A DNA stretch of 64,000 nt, taken from NCBI GenBank assembly GCA_037577475.1, contig CM075203.1:18562335-18626334 (forward strand), written 5' to 3'. Shown one piece after another: positions 13,601-28,500 of this stretch (position 1 is its first letter; the number at the start of each line of letters is the position of its first letter). The notes beneath the pieces were generated by a model. It did no database searches. It was not told the DNA's origin and saw nothing but the letters and a program-made list of their open reading frames with translations. Made by a program: the position numbers and the translations under genes. The stretch is from Chaunax sp. Z400 (taxonomy: Eukaryota > Chordata > Actinopteri > Lophiiformes > Chaunacidae).

Positions 13601-16600
13601 AGATAGTTAAGTTTTTCTCAAAAGGCTGGACTTTCATCCCCAAAAATGTTTTTAACCACAGTCAGATTGTTATAGATCACTTCTTCTGTCCTGGTTGTTA
13701 ACATGGTTTTCTCTCTCTCTGGATTCTAATCATATTTTCTTTTTCTCAACATATTTTATTTTGTTAAGGTCAGGTAAAAGTAGTTCTGAAAATGTTGCAC
13801 TATTTTCAACCTCATTATGTTTTTATACATAGATAAAGTCTTAAATTAAATCTTTTGCCAAACACATCGTGATAAATTCCAGTTTGACTCTAATGGTGTT
13901 TCCACTCGTCTAAACTGTTTCTTTCCTTTGGTTCCAGACCAGAGAGCATCTGTGGCCCCTCTCTTTGAGGCCCAGCTGGATCTCAAGGTTCCTGACATGG
14001 TGTTCACTCCACCTCTGGACTTTGGGGCAGGAGACAGTTTCTTTGAGCTGGTTGAGGGTCTCATCAATGATGTGTTCAGAGTCTCCACCCTGGTGCCACG
14101 CCTCGCCCAGCACAGCCCCTTCCCCCACTACCAGGTACTGACGGATGACACAGCACCAACGTCTATAGCTTGTGATTTCATTTCATCTCACCACCATCAA
14201 CATTTCCTTTCAGGCCGACATGGAGGACATGGCTGATCTTGCAGACATGCGCCACCTCCTCATGGATCGTGTGCAGGGCGTCATGGCAACGTGCTGCGAG
14301 TTTCGCAACTCCCTGGAGCGCTACAGCTACCTTTATGTGGACGACAGGAAGGAGTTCATGCGTCAGTTCCTTCTGTACGGTCACGTTCTCAGCAGCCAGG
14401 AGAAAGAGGGTGACACTGAGGACAGTGTCTCAGAGACCCAACCTACTCTGGATAACTTCAGAGAACAGGTGGACAGGTAGGTGTTGAGTATGAGTGTATG
14501 TTTTTCTATCTGAGGTCATGTTTATTGTCATCTTTAACAGTTTACCTTAGCATTTTTCAGGTGAATGTTAAGCTTGAGTGCAGATTATAGAATGCCAAGA
14601 CAAGCCTTTGGGTTTGGTTTAGCTTCTAATTTCTAGGGGCATGTTCAGAAGGGGTCAGAGCCAGCCCAGAAATCTGATTGGCCAGCCCAAGTGCCACCCC
14701 ATTATCCTAAAGTATGACTGATTATCTGCCCAATGAGAGGTCGGGACATTAGTTCAAGCCAATCTGACCAGTATTTTTGAATGTGCATTGTTTCTTTGTA
14801 TGTAGCCTCCCAATAGAGGAACTATTTGTTTTTGAGGAATTAAAGGATAAAGTATAAAAGCTTTGTATTGTATTGGTCCCACTCTGCTGTGTTGTGATTG
14901 GTAGAACTCCTTATCTTTGAAATGCACTTATTACAAGTCACTTTGGATAAAAACAGTAGGTATAATTAATGTTATCCAAAGGAAATAATGTAAAACTGGA
15001 ATATTAGAGACTGTAAGATGCTGTAACGTTAGCACACAAACTTCATGCCACCTTTTCATCAGTCAACCTCACTTGGACCACCCCAGTCAAAACAGTCTGG
15101 ACGCCGTCCGACTCATCACGTGACTGAAGTCTGTCTGCTGTAATACTGTAGGTATGAGAAGATCTACGAGGAGGTGCTGGGTCTGGAGCCGGTGCACGTG
15201 TTCCTCGGGTGGATGAGGGTGGATGGCCGTAGCATGAAGAGTGCCTTGCTCAACATCATCAAAAAGTGGAGCTTCATGTTCAAACAGCATCTCATCGACT
15301 ATGTTACTAACAGGTGAGGTTTAGTTCCTATAGCCTTTATTGGTACGACCAGTAGTTTATTGTGACTCACTGTGGCTAAGGACTAATGCTAACGTTTACA
15401 CCGGCCTTTAAAAGAGCAACATCGTTGCTCGGAAATCCTTCAATTTCAATGAAAGTGAAGTTGCACCAACCAAATATGTTGAGTTCAACCTTGGTCAGTT
15501 TCGACAGGGGTTCTTGCACAGTTGTCCAGTTATATAACATACTCCACAAAGGTGTAATGACTGCTGGCTGCTCTGAACCCCAAAACACAAAACAGGAACA
15601 ATCAGATGCAGAAAGTTTGGTTTATTTAGTCTGAACTCAGGCTGCCAGGTCTGCGCAATGGTAGGGGAAACCCTGAAACTTGGCTGGTCTATTTACTGAG
15701 AGCCCAATGAAAGAATGGGCTGCTGGGAAGGTAAAATCAGGTGAGGGAATGAGTCTGAAATGACAGCAGAAATAGTGATTAGGAATTAAAACAAAATGAA
15801 AAACATTAAGAGCTGAATGCAGTCATTGCAAAAGGAGCTGCGGTTTGCAGACAGTTATTAAAGTTACCTTACAGTTTAGTGACCAAGCTAGCTTGGAGGT
15901 CAATTGTAGCTGACTTGCGCTAGCATGTTTCATGACCTCGCTAGCGTGTTCCCAGTGGACTAATGTGTTAGGTGTTAGTCGCAATAGCGGTGTATCAACT
16001 AGCCCTGTGAGGAGTCACCACATCACTAAACGTCAAGGCTGCCTATTTCACGAGGATGCACTGATGTAACCAGACCATTTAGCATCTTACATTAAAAACA
16101 CATGGTGTAAACCTTGGGCCACACAATTCCATCACTGCAGCAAAGTGAGAATCAAAATAACTGAAGGTCAGTAAATACAAGCTTTGTATTTGTCTATTGA
16201 AATGAATGTAAAAGGCATGTTAGTAGAGTTGTATTAGCATTCATACAATGTATACATTAATGCTAAATCATAGTATAATTATCTGCATCAGCAGAGCTGA
16301 TGAACCTTATTAATGGAGCGCTGAGACTTGAAGTCTACTTTACCAGATCCACCATGTGAAACGTGAACAGAATGCAAACCTTTGCAAATCCTTTTCGACA
16401 CACATTCATTGAACACAGTACAAAGATATTTAATGCTCAGTTTTACTAAACTAAATAGTTTTTTGTAAACATACACTCCTTCTGAAGTTGATGCCTGCAA
16501 CACACTGCAAACAGGTTCAGTCAGACAACTCATGAGTTTATGTATATTATCACTGCAGCAGAACATACAGTAGGTTGTGTTTGGCATCTAGGCTCTGACC

Positions 16601-19512
16601 TCATCACTCCCCGCATGTTTACATAGAGGCACTGGGGAGTGATGAGCAAACTTCATGACCCCCCCCCCAACTTGTCACACACAATAGTTCAGTTTGAACT
16701 TTAAATATCTTTTATTTGTTCTCTGTTCGATTGAATATCAGTAAAAATGATTAGCAAATCTTTGCATTCTGTTTTTATCCACTTGCCTTTGATGCAGTTC
16801 TATAATATATTAGATATATAATTAATTATATATTAAAGGGGTTTTGTAAAAAGAAAATGTCCAAAGGCTGAGATGATCTGATCTGAAGACCACAGTGTGG
16901 GTCAAAATCACTGCATGGATCCCACATTTTCTCTGGTGGTGTCTCTCCACTAGACGTCTCCTGCTGGATACCTGGAACATCTGTAACTGTCCAACTCCAC
17001 TGCTTGTAATGCTTATTCAAACATTTATGGTCCCCCAGGCTAAGGTAAAATTGATGACATCATCAGGGTTGGATTGAGCAGGCTTCACAAAACTCCTCAG
17101 GTGCAGCAGAAGACGTCACACAGCCTGAGTAGCAGTGACTGACCTTGATTGAGACAATTTTACACATCAAATGACTCCTTAATGAGTTTCTGCTCCCATC
17201 TATCTCCAGTCTGTCAGATCTGGAGACGTTCATCAGTGTGGCTAAGGTTGGCCTGAGCCAACAGGTGGAGGAGGGGGACTATGGGGGCCTGGTGGTGGTC
17301 ATGGGTCACCTGCTGGCTGTAAAGGAAAGGCAAAACACCACAGATGCCATGTTTGAGCCCCTAAAACAAACCATTGCTCTGCTGAAGGTCTATGAGCAGG
17401 AGCTTCCTGATGTGGTCTATAAACAGTTAGAGGTGAGGCCTGATGTTCAGTCTCTTCACATTCTTTATACCAGCTTTCTTTCAGCAGTCATTTGTTTCTC
17501 TTTTCTGTTGTCTTCCTCATGGTAATTCATCATTTTTCTCTCCTGCCTGCCTTACTTTTATCTCCTCCTCTTCGTCTCCCTCTCTCTATCTATTTGTTTA
17601 TCTATCCATCCGTCTGCAGGAGTTGCCAGAGAAGTGGAATAATGTGAGGAAGCAGGCGGTGCTGGTCAAACAGAGAGTGGCGCCTCTGCAGGCCATCGAG
17701 GTGGCCAGCCTGCGTCGAAAGTGTGCCTCGTTCGACGTGGAGCAGCACACCTTCAGGGAGCACTTTCGCAACAACGGGCCCTTCAGGTAGGTTAGATCCT
17801 GTATCTGTTTTTTCTTCTCTAAGAGTTTGTTTGGGAACACTTTATAAGGAGCATACAAAAGTGTTTAAAAAGTACATAGCTGGGGGAAAGAGGTATTATT
17901 CCAACATTATGGTGCTAAATTTACTTGAAGAATTGCGCAAATTTACAAAAAAAGAAAAGAACTGATGAACTGATCTTCTCATGTTTCACCAAAACGTTTA
18001 TTTTATTCCTTTTGAGCCAATCAGAGGTGGACTTACTCTTATGTTTGGGATCATTGTCTTGCTGCATCACCCAGTTGTTCTTGAGCTTCAACTCACAGAC
18101 TGATGACCTGACATTCTCCTTCAGAAATTGCTGGTAGAGAGCAGAATTCATGTTTCCCTCAATTAAGTCGTCCTGGTCCTGAAGCAGCAAAGCAACATTA
18201 CACTGATACCTCCATGCTTGACCATAGGTATACTGTTCTTTTTGTGGAATGCTGCGATTGGTTTACACCAGATTTAAAGACCCCTGTCCTCAAACAGTTC
18301 AACTATAGCCCCATCTGTCCATAGAATATACCTCATACCTACTAGCCAACTCCATGCTTCTGAAAATGGTCTATTTAAGTGATGATGGTGTGTTTAGTCC
18401 AGCTGCTTTTGGATTTATTTTCTCAGGGAGTGAATCATTTTCATATTGGTGATCAAAGTATTGGATAACCTTTTTAGCTTATTGAATAAAATTAGCATTT
18501 AAAACTTGTATTTTGCGTTTACTCAGGTTGTCTTTGTTTTACGTTAGATTTTGTTTTAGTTCCGTTTTAATTCAGTTTAGTAAAGACAGAATAAATCAGG
18601 AGCATGTAATTCTTCACAGGTCTGTACTTGGGGGTCAAAGTTGAAGTCAACTGAACCTTGACCATAAAAGCTGCTGATTCATCAATGTGTTTCTTGTCAC
18701 TTGTGCAGCGTTTTCCTCTCGACTGGAAATGACAGCCGTGCTCTACTGTATGTAATGTGGAGCTGGTGCACAAGCCTATACATAATAACAACAATGGAGA
18801 AAGTTAATTATGACTTGCTACAAGCAAATATTGTATTCTAAAAAATAGAATTTGTAGAAAAACAAACATTACAACAAAACACAACATTAGTTGTCAGTGA
18901 ACACTTTGCAGATATGTTTTTTTTTTTTATCACAGCCCTAATTTGATACGATTACCACTTTAATGTCATTAGTCATCTGTTTTTAACAGTTACGGATGTT
19001 TCATAAGAGTAATTATGACAAACACAGTTAAAAAGACAACATTATGTCTGCTCTTTGTGTGTTTACTTATCTGCAGTATTATGAATGTGAAATGGGGGCA
19101 GGTTAACATCTGATTTTACTGTTCCAGAGTCATTGAGTTCGTTCAGTGAGCAGCTGTGAAGAGATCAGAACGTCACCTTTCTGTTTCCTCACATGACATC
19201 AGAGAAGTGTCATCTCGAGGCTCTCGCATCTCACGAAGGCTAATTTAATCTTAACATAATGATAATGACTTCATAGGTAGAGATGCTTTGTCATAATGTC
19301 TAATTGTCAGATCGGTTATGTGTGTAATTGGTCTCTTAATAACAAGGTGATTATTTTCCCATTAATGTCATGGAAGTCATTGTTAATTGTCACAGTGTGC
19401 ATTTAGTGCTGGAGACCAGAAACCGGTCTAAGCTGCAGCCAAGTCAGGCTTGGCATAACTGCAGCCCTTCATTATCTAAACACAGCCTGATTTATACTGA
19501 GCTGGTGACAAT

Positions 19513-19545
<33 letters not shown>

Positions 19546-22500
19546 GGCTCATGCATTCATCCAGGTTTGATAGCGAGAGCCCCCACCAGATGTTGGACGC
19601 GTTCCACCGGCAGATCCAGGAGCGGGAGGCGGTGATGGCCTCTCTGGTGGAGTCTGCCAGCCTGTTCGAGGTCACCGTCTCCGAGTACAAACAGCTCAGA
19701 CAATGCAGGTAAGCCACAAAGCCGGAAGGAGAAACGATCACAAGCCTGTGCCAAATTTGAAACTAATGATCCATTAGAACGGAGAGACTCTTTTACATTC
19801 ACGTTGTCCACTCTCCCTCATCCCCGAGGCGTGAGGTGGGCCTGCTGAAGGAGCTGTGGGACATGATCGACGTGGTGGAATCCAGCATGACTGCATGGAG
19901 GACGACTCCCTGGAGAGAGATCCACTGCGAGGACATGGAGCTGGAGTGCAAACGCTTCTCTAAAGATATCCGGGGGCTGGATAAAGAGGTGAGGGGAGGA
20001 TAGGAGGAAGATGCTTAAATGTACTAAGGTGCATGGAGGGCTGAAGAATTCATCTTGAGGAAAAATCAGTTGTGAAACAGAAGAATTCGTAAACTGCAAA
20101 CTGCAATTGATCATTTGTCAAAGGTGGTTCTTAAGAGTGATTATCCCATCATATCTGTAGCATATGTGTGCACAGCAGCCCTGCAATGCTTTGGATTTCT
20201 CCACATGTGTGAAGGTTTTGCTGCAGTAAGAGAGAGTCTGAATTTGGGAATTAAGAGGGTGATGTCTGTTTTTAGTCCCTTCAAACCAAAAACTTAAGAG
20301 CAAACTCCCATTTAACTATCGTGTTGATTGCTGATTTAACAATGTTACAAAGAAACTTGATGCTGCACCAGTACAGTACAGTCTCTGCCTGAACAGAAAC
20401 AGCTACAACCTAATACCACATTACAATTTGCATGTACGCGAAAAATTCAATATGTGAATTAATGAAAAGAATTTAACGATCAACCAAACACTTTTGTCCT
20501 CCGTGTTTCTGTAAAGTCTGAGTCGTGTCTCAAAATGTTTTTGTCGAGTGTTCTAATTCCAACTGGAGGCCTCGCTCACGTGAATTCTCCCAGTTGGGAA
20601 CTCATTTTTCAGATTACTCTGACACCACATGAATGCACCATGACTTTAAAGGCAAAGGAGCCTTTTTATTAACGAACTACATTATTTTGTGCGGTCAAAG
20701 GTCCCGTCTGTCCGTCACCATTTGTTTCTGCAGCAAACTTTAATGTTTTTTCATGAAACTTTCTACAAACAACAACCAAGTACTGAAGTGGTGCCTTTTG
20801 ATATTTAGGAACTTTTACTGTTTGTATTCTTTCATTTCCATGGTTTCCAGTTAGGCTCGTTCTGTGAGAGGGATCTGTGTCACATGAGGGTTTCTGGGGC
20901 ATAACTCAGAAAATGAATTGATATATACATCTCCCACGTGTTGCAGAGGTGGCTATTGACATTTAAATTTTTATTTATTATCTATTTATTTATTTGTTTC
21001 AATAGTTAGTTAAATTGGAAAATCAAGCTTTTTCTCAGCTATGCAATTAACAAGAATTGCGGTTAACAGAGACAGAAACTTCTTTCTGACCGTCTTTCTT
21101 TAATGAAATGCACCCATAGCAGGAGGTCCTGAGGATTTCATGCTTGTTTTATTGGTTTGAGTTTATGGTCCAGCAACCCCTGGCAACATTATCAGCGATA
21201 ATTCATTGTTTTTTGCTAAACTCATACATTCTCATCCAAGTTAATTTTATTTATGGGGCGGCTGTGGCTCAGGGGGTAGAGCGGTCGTTCACGGAACAAA
21301 AGGTCGGTGGTTCGATCCTCAACCCCTGCAAGTCCACAAGTTGAAGTATCCTTGAGCAAGATACTGAACCCCAATTTGCTCCCCGGGCGCCGCGTGTAGT
21401 GGCAGCCCACTGCTCCTCAGGGATGGGTCAAATGCAGAGAAAGAATTTCCCCATGTGGGACTAATAAAGGCATCATTATTATTATCATTATTTATATCAC
21501 ACCAAATCACAACAGATGTTATCTCAAGGCGCTTTCCAAGAAGAGCAGGTCCTGATCATACTCTCTATCCTAAAGAGACTCAAAAATCCCCCATGAGCAA
21601 GAACCTGGAGACATTGGTGAGACAAAAGAGGGAGAAACCTCAAGCAGATCCAAGACTCAAGGTGGGCGGGCCTCTGCTTTGACCAGTAGGGGTGAGAGAG
21701 AGAGAGAGAGAAACACTGGGGGATAGATGGGGAGGGAGTGAGGGAAAGAGGGACACAGACATGTGTAACCACAACAACGTTGCTTTCAGATTGAAAACAT
21801 TCAGTTTGAAAATAAGAAACTGTGGATGGTAATTAGACAAACGAGGTTCATCTGTTCAACTTATTAGCAACTACAGTGAAAACAAAAACAATAGTATCAT
21901 ATATGGTAGAACTGAAATATCCTCAAACAAGGGAGCTGGAAGTATTAAAATATGTGGAAACGGTGTTCTCAAGTTAAAAACTAGCAACATAGCTGATAAA
22001 GTCGGAGGAAAGAAATCAGAAAATGCTTTTGTTCTTGTCTAACATCATGAAGCCTTTGTTTAAAAAAATCATTAATAATCTCAAGCAGTAAATCTGCCCC
22101 CGTTATAATTTTAAACTGAGTTTGTGTTGTGCAAAACATCCAAAGCTCCTCAGGTGTAGCAACGGTGAACGAGGGCATCTGGGCATAAAGAGCAGTCAGA
22201 AGGGAGTTACTGCAAACTGCTCTCTTTAAAGGGAAGAATATAGTTTGTTAGTGAACGGAGAGCAGCAGCTTCCCTCTGTCTCTAACTACAGCTAGACGTT
22301 GGCTGGGAGGCACCAAAGCTGTGTAAATGTCAGCTTCACTGGAATAAATGAAAATGAAATGCTGAGCTGCAGCTAAGAGCTGCCTCATCCTCATCATCAC
22401 CTCTGCTCTGATTCCTGACCTTTGTCTCCGACAGGTTCGAGCGTGGGAGGCCTTCACGGGTTTGGACAGCAGGGTAAAGAACCTCCTCATCTCCCTGCGG

Positions 22501-25500
22501 GCCGTGGCCGAGCTTCAAAACCCGTCCATTCGAACCCGACACTGGCATCAGCTGATGGCTGCTACTGGAGTCCGCTTCACCATGAACGAGGTGTCTGATT
22601 TATTCTACACATGTAGATGACACATATCTATTCATGGCTGAGGGTTTATTATTAGTATGGTTGAATTTACACAGTGTATGTTTGCTGATTTATATTTTTT
22701 AACGAGCAGTGGTAAAATGTACCAGTAATTTAAGGGGAACTTGAAGAGGGACACAGATACGGCAGTTTCTCCAATTATCTCTTATTTTCTTTCCCAGCTC
22801 TGTCTGCATCTGCACTTTTTTCCTACCCTCTAAATTGACCTTATATTATAATATACTCACAATATCACTGATTCACATTTAATAGGCCACACCGGGGAGC
22901 TGTTCAGTCTTTAGTTTAATACCTGCTAACCTGGGGCAACTTTATAGAGAAGGAAAGTAAGAGCAGCAATAAAATTGATCTTACAGTAAACTTGAATACA
23001 TTTTCATGAATTGATTTATATAATAAATCAGCTGTGAAAGTAAGAGGATTTTAAAATGTTCAGTTGTCTGCTCCATCTTGCATTATACTTTGATCATTTT
23101 TAGAACAGGCGTTCCTTCCATTTGCCCCAGTGATGAAAAAGATGACTTTCATCTTTACGGATGTTCATTTGACTTTTCGTCGCTCTAGCCTGACCTGAAT
23201 GATGAATTGTTTTCATTTTAAAAGTCACACATTGAAAGAGTGGACCTGTCAAACCGCGAGAGCTCCGATTTTAATTAAAACGTACTCAGTTGTAGCTAAT
23301 TAATTAATTAAACAGCCGTTTGTCTCGGTTGTCCCATTTCCTCTTGTGTCCATTATACTATGTGATGTGAAGATAACCGTATAGATGACAAATGCAGGCA
23401 TGGAATTATTATTAATAGTTATTATTAAATCATTACAATTTACATCTTGCATCGGTCAGAAAAAAACCAATGAAATATTTCCCTTAAAAAAATCATATGT
23501 TTATAGGTAGTACATGCAGCTCTGCAGCTTAATTACATTGGTTGGTTTCACATAAATGCTACAGTGTGTTTCTTTGTTAAACTGAAACCAGCGATCACAG
23601 TCAGCACGCAGCAGTAATATGTCACAAATATATAATGTAGCTTATATGAATTGGTGCTGAGGAGGTTTCCTCTGAGCAGGAGACCACTCTGGCCGACCTG
23701 CTGCAGCTCAACCTGCACTGCTTTGAAGAGGAGGTGAGAGGGATCGTGGACAAGGCTGTTAAAGAGATGGGAATGGAGAAAGTCCTCTCTGAGCTCAACT
23801 CTACATGGACAGGTACAGGAGTGGGACACACTGTGTTTTTCATCCTGCCTCCCAGAGTTTATCACCTATTGATGGAGCGATCAATCCCATCCAGGTATGC
23901 AGTTCCAGTATGAGCCCCACCACCGGACCCAGGTGCCTCTGCTGCGCACCGACGAGGAGCTCATCGAGACGCTGGAGGACAACCAGGTGCAGCTGCAGAA
24001 CCTCATGTCATCCAAATACATCGCCCACTTCTTGGATGAAGTGTCGTCATGGCAGGGCAAGCTGTCTGTGGCCGACTCCGTCATCTCCATCTGGTTCGAG
24101 GTGCAGCGGACGTGGACCCACCTGGAGAGCATTTTCATTGGCTCAGAGGACATCCGCTCACAGCTGCCTGAGGTGACACGCTGAATACACACTCACAGTT
24201 AATTACATGTGCATAGGCATACATTGCTGAACACTTGCCATTGTCATCGCCATAGGAGCTCAGATAGCTTAATAGCTGTTAATTAAGAATGCATTAATGA
24301 GCTCATACCCCTAGTTAAGGAGCTGAGATTATGCTATTTTTTAATGGCTTCCACAATGTTTGGGCTGTGCTTAAACCCAGATGTTGGCCATTAAATCCCT
24401 GACTGTCCCCTCTCTCTTTTGGGAACCTAAATCTCTTGTCTTGGCTCCCTCATGAAATCCTCCACAGGACTCGAGGCGCTTCGAGGGGATTGATGCAGAT
24501 TTCAAAGAGCTGGCAAACACCGTGCATCGAACGCCCAATGTAGTGGAGGCCACAAATAAACCGGGTCTGTTTGTTAAACTGGAGGACATCCAGAGCAGGT
24601 GAGAGCTCGCTCTGTTATCAGGGCACCCTCATATAACTCCTCCTCTCCTTCACCATGGATGCACACATACACTAACTATATTTCTCTACAGGCTGTCTCT
24701 ATGTGAAAAAGCCCTGACAGAGTACTTGGACACCAAGCGTTTGGCCTTCCCCAGATTTTACTTCATCTCTTCGGCTGATCTGCTGGACATCCTGTCTAAT
24801 GGGACAAACCCACACCAGGTGGCTCTATTAATTTTTACCTGAGGGGTAGCGATGGATTTCATGCCTCATCCTATTCACTGAGTCATAAAGAATAGTGTTG
24901 CACCATGCATAACACCTCCTACAAGTTGCTTTTTAACATCTCTCTAAAACCACGTTAGAATGCACCATTTAAAGCTCTGTGGCTGAGTTCACTTGACTGT
25001 TGCAGTACCTGCAGTGTCCACACAGGGGCAATGTCTCTCATAGTTTTGCAGCCTGCTCCAGCCTCCTTCATCAGGACATGTTCTTCTGCATTTCCACCTT
25101 GGAGACATAAATCACGTTATGCACAACTTGCCACTAAATCTCCCTAAGAAGAAGTTAGCAGGCGCGCTGCAGAACGTGGCTCCTGCCCCTCTATGAACGA
25201 TTCTGGAAGAAACAATAATGAAATGTTATTTATGTTTGCGAGAAAAATACCGGTCAGACCGTGAGCTGAGTGTAAAGTGAGGTCTCTCTGTTTGCTCAGG
25301 TTCAGAAGCATCTGTCTAAGCTGTTTGACAACATGGCCAAGATGCGGTTTGAAGCAGATGAAGAAGGGAATCCGTCTAAGACCGGTCTGGGCATGTACAG
25401 CAAAGAGGAGGAGTACGTCCCCTTTAGTCAGCCCTGCGACTGTACTGGACAGGTAAAACACACCTTTCACTTTAACTCACCTGACTGAAGTTGTGCTGCT

Positions 25501-28500
25501 ATGATTTCTGTGGGTTGAGCTAAATGCTAAAATCATGTATTATCTTTTATTAGACTTACTGCTGACAGTGGCACAATGGCTGTCCATGGATGAATGAGAT
25601 AGATAGAGCACCTGCCCTTTTCTGCAGCGAAGGAAAATACACACCAAATGAAGATATCACAACCCCACAATAAAGGAGACAAATGAAACCGAGTCCGTCG
25701 TGGCCCCTGGGCTTTTGCATATCAAAGTCTATAAATCCATTAATTTTCCATTACATCTCATAGTATTTGCCTGACTCCACTTCCACTCTAATGCTTATTA
25801 ATGACCTCATTAGGGTCCAGTGATAAGACAGCCCGTCAGTCCTCCACGTGATTGTTTTTCTACATTTGTATTCAGGGGCCTTTTCTCTGTTTTGTTGTGG
25901 GGCTTTCTGTCAGGTGGAGGTGTGGTTGAACCGGGTTCTGGACACCATGCGCTCCACGGTTCGACAAGAGATGACCGAGGCAGTGATGGCCTACGAGGAC
26001 AAACCCAGAGAGCAGTGGCTGTTTGACTATCCGGCTCAGGTAAACAGGCTCAGTGGGATGAATAGGTTTAACAGACAACACTGACTTTGGGGATTTTAGC
26101 CATTAGGCGCCTTACCTGACATCAAATGGATTGATACCATAATCATCTGTGTGCCTCTCGCAGATATCTCAGTGCAGTGCTCACTAAACTCACTAATGCT
26201 TTACATACACAGTTTGCAGACAGAACAGAATGAAAACAAACACAGGTGGGTGTCTGAGATATCGCAGCTCTTTGTTCTTACCTGTAAATACTAACGTTTT
26301 CGTGCTGTTAATGAAAATACGTGCCTGACAGTAACTTAACTTAACATAAGTTCATGTAAATGGACAGGTAAAAAAAATGACTCTGTGTTAAATCACGCCT
26401 CTAAAAGGTCAGTCTTTTATGAAAAACAAACATTAATCAGAACCAGAGTTGGTTATAAATCAGTGTAAGAAATGTACCGCCTACCACCAGACTGACAAAG
26501 AAGATGGTTCATATTCAGTCTGTGTGCGTTCAGTGAGTTACTAATGCAGCAGCTCATTATGCAGTCAGCTCCTGGACTGATCCTGGTACTGCCCTCCAGA
26601 CGCACTCTGCCGGTGAAGCAGAGCCCATAGGAACAGATCAGCGGTGGGATTTCTATGAGAACACTGAGCTCAGAATAATAAAACTGTGATCTTAATTACA
26701 AATATTTACTTTTGCAAACCCCACCTGAGAAAAACTGCCAGTGTTCGTCAAAATATTGCCCGTAGAATTATGATGTAATCCTTTACATATACTGTATGTA
26801 ATTACCTCCACCAAGGAGGTTCTGCTATAGGTCCAGTTTGTTTTTTCTGGCTATCAGCAGGATTGCAGAAAAAATACCGGCCCATTAAATGTTGGGGTGG
26901 ATCAGAATCACAGGATGGACACACAAAGTATTTGCACTACTTTCAATGAGTGGGATGGTGAGCTGGAGGGTGAATGATGAAAGGGAGCACCAAAAAAGAA
27001 GCCAATCGGAGAAATAAAAAGTTATTTTCTCATTGTTTCGTGGTTACCTTCTAAATTACAAATACACTCGCCCACGTCTTCTCACAACCCTGCGGGAAGG
27101 TACCACACTGCTGGATTTTGTGTGACATCCCACACACACACACACACACAGACACACACATGCAGCTCTTTACATCCGTGCTGCAGAGCAGAGGAGAGAG
27201 ATAGCAGTAACCTGGTCACTGATGTCACAACCCCATATGGTGATGATTGAGAGGTGATGCTTATGCTTCAGCCATACTTTGACATAATGGTAGTATATAT
27301 ATATATATACCCACATATAGTGGTTGTGCTGCAGATTTGCATCATGTAATAGTGGACTACTGGCCTCGGTGGAGGTATGCGCTCTCCAAGGGCCCTTATC
27401 AATGCATTAGGAAGCACTGAACACGGTAAACAAAGGGAAGATGGAGTGTAAGATGAATAAAAGAAACACCATATGCATAAGAGAGAAAGACGAGAGAGCA
27501 GCTCAGAGCAGAGCAGGTGGAGGTGAGGATAGATGGTGATACTTAAGTCAATGCAACTAAACACACGATTGTTATTCCTCTAACATAACAAAGAAAAAGT
27601 AAAAAATAAGGTTGGAGTCTGTGCAGTTCATTGAGGATCAGGTTCAAATTCAACTTAGATGAACACAAACCACTGTCCACCATTTGTTTTGGATAACAGT
27701 GATTTATGGTGCTCATTCATTCTAAGTGAAGAACGTGTTTCTAATCATCAGTGAGAGTCGCCCTGATCAAAGCTGTGACCTCAGAGGAGAATCATGCAAA
27801 CAATAGGAGCAAACGTATTAGCAGAGGTGGAGGAGGCACTAAATTCATGTCAAATGAGGGGAGAGACTTGCACTAATCACAGGTGAGCTGTGAGTCCAGC
27901 CTGCTGTGTGGTGCTTGATAAATACAGAGTGTGTGTTTTGGACAGAATGTGTCACATCTGCTCTGCAAAAACAGCTGCAAAAGCCTTAAAAAAAACCTTC
28001 AACTGAGTTTGTTCCATTTCTTCTCTTTGTTCATTTGTGGTCCGGGGTAGCACTAAAATCTGTGATCCATCAGCTTCTGTGCAACTGTAGGTTCGACAAA
28101 CAGGCCGAACTTTTGACTTTTTTATTTTTATTTTATTGTTCAGAGCATTTAAACATGATTAATGGAATATTTTCCCATTTCCATGCCCATTAAGACCACA
28201 TAAAACCTGCCCGGTCTTTTGAAGCCATCTTTCCACATTCGTCGGCAAAAAAACCCATAGCCGACAAATGTAATTTGCATCTCGATCCAAAGCTTCTCCC
28301 TTACAGAAATAAAGAGAACTTTGTACAAGTAATAGGTGGCAGTTTTATGTATGAAAATATGGACATGTATATATTAGTTTCTTATTAAAGACCTGCTAAA
28401 GAGCCTCAAAAAGAGAATCCCCCACATAAATCTTCTATTTGTTCCTCATTACCTCTGAATCAGGTGGCGCTGACCTGCACTCAGATCTGGTGGACGTCTG

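Noticed and set aside
21255..21330. Possible tRNA gene
   Set aside because: Has boxes A and B but no proper cloverleaf pairing, and continues into a SINE body and tail.
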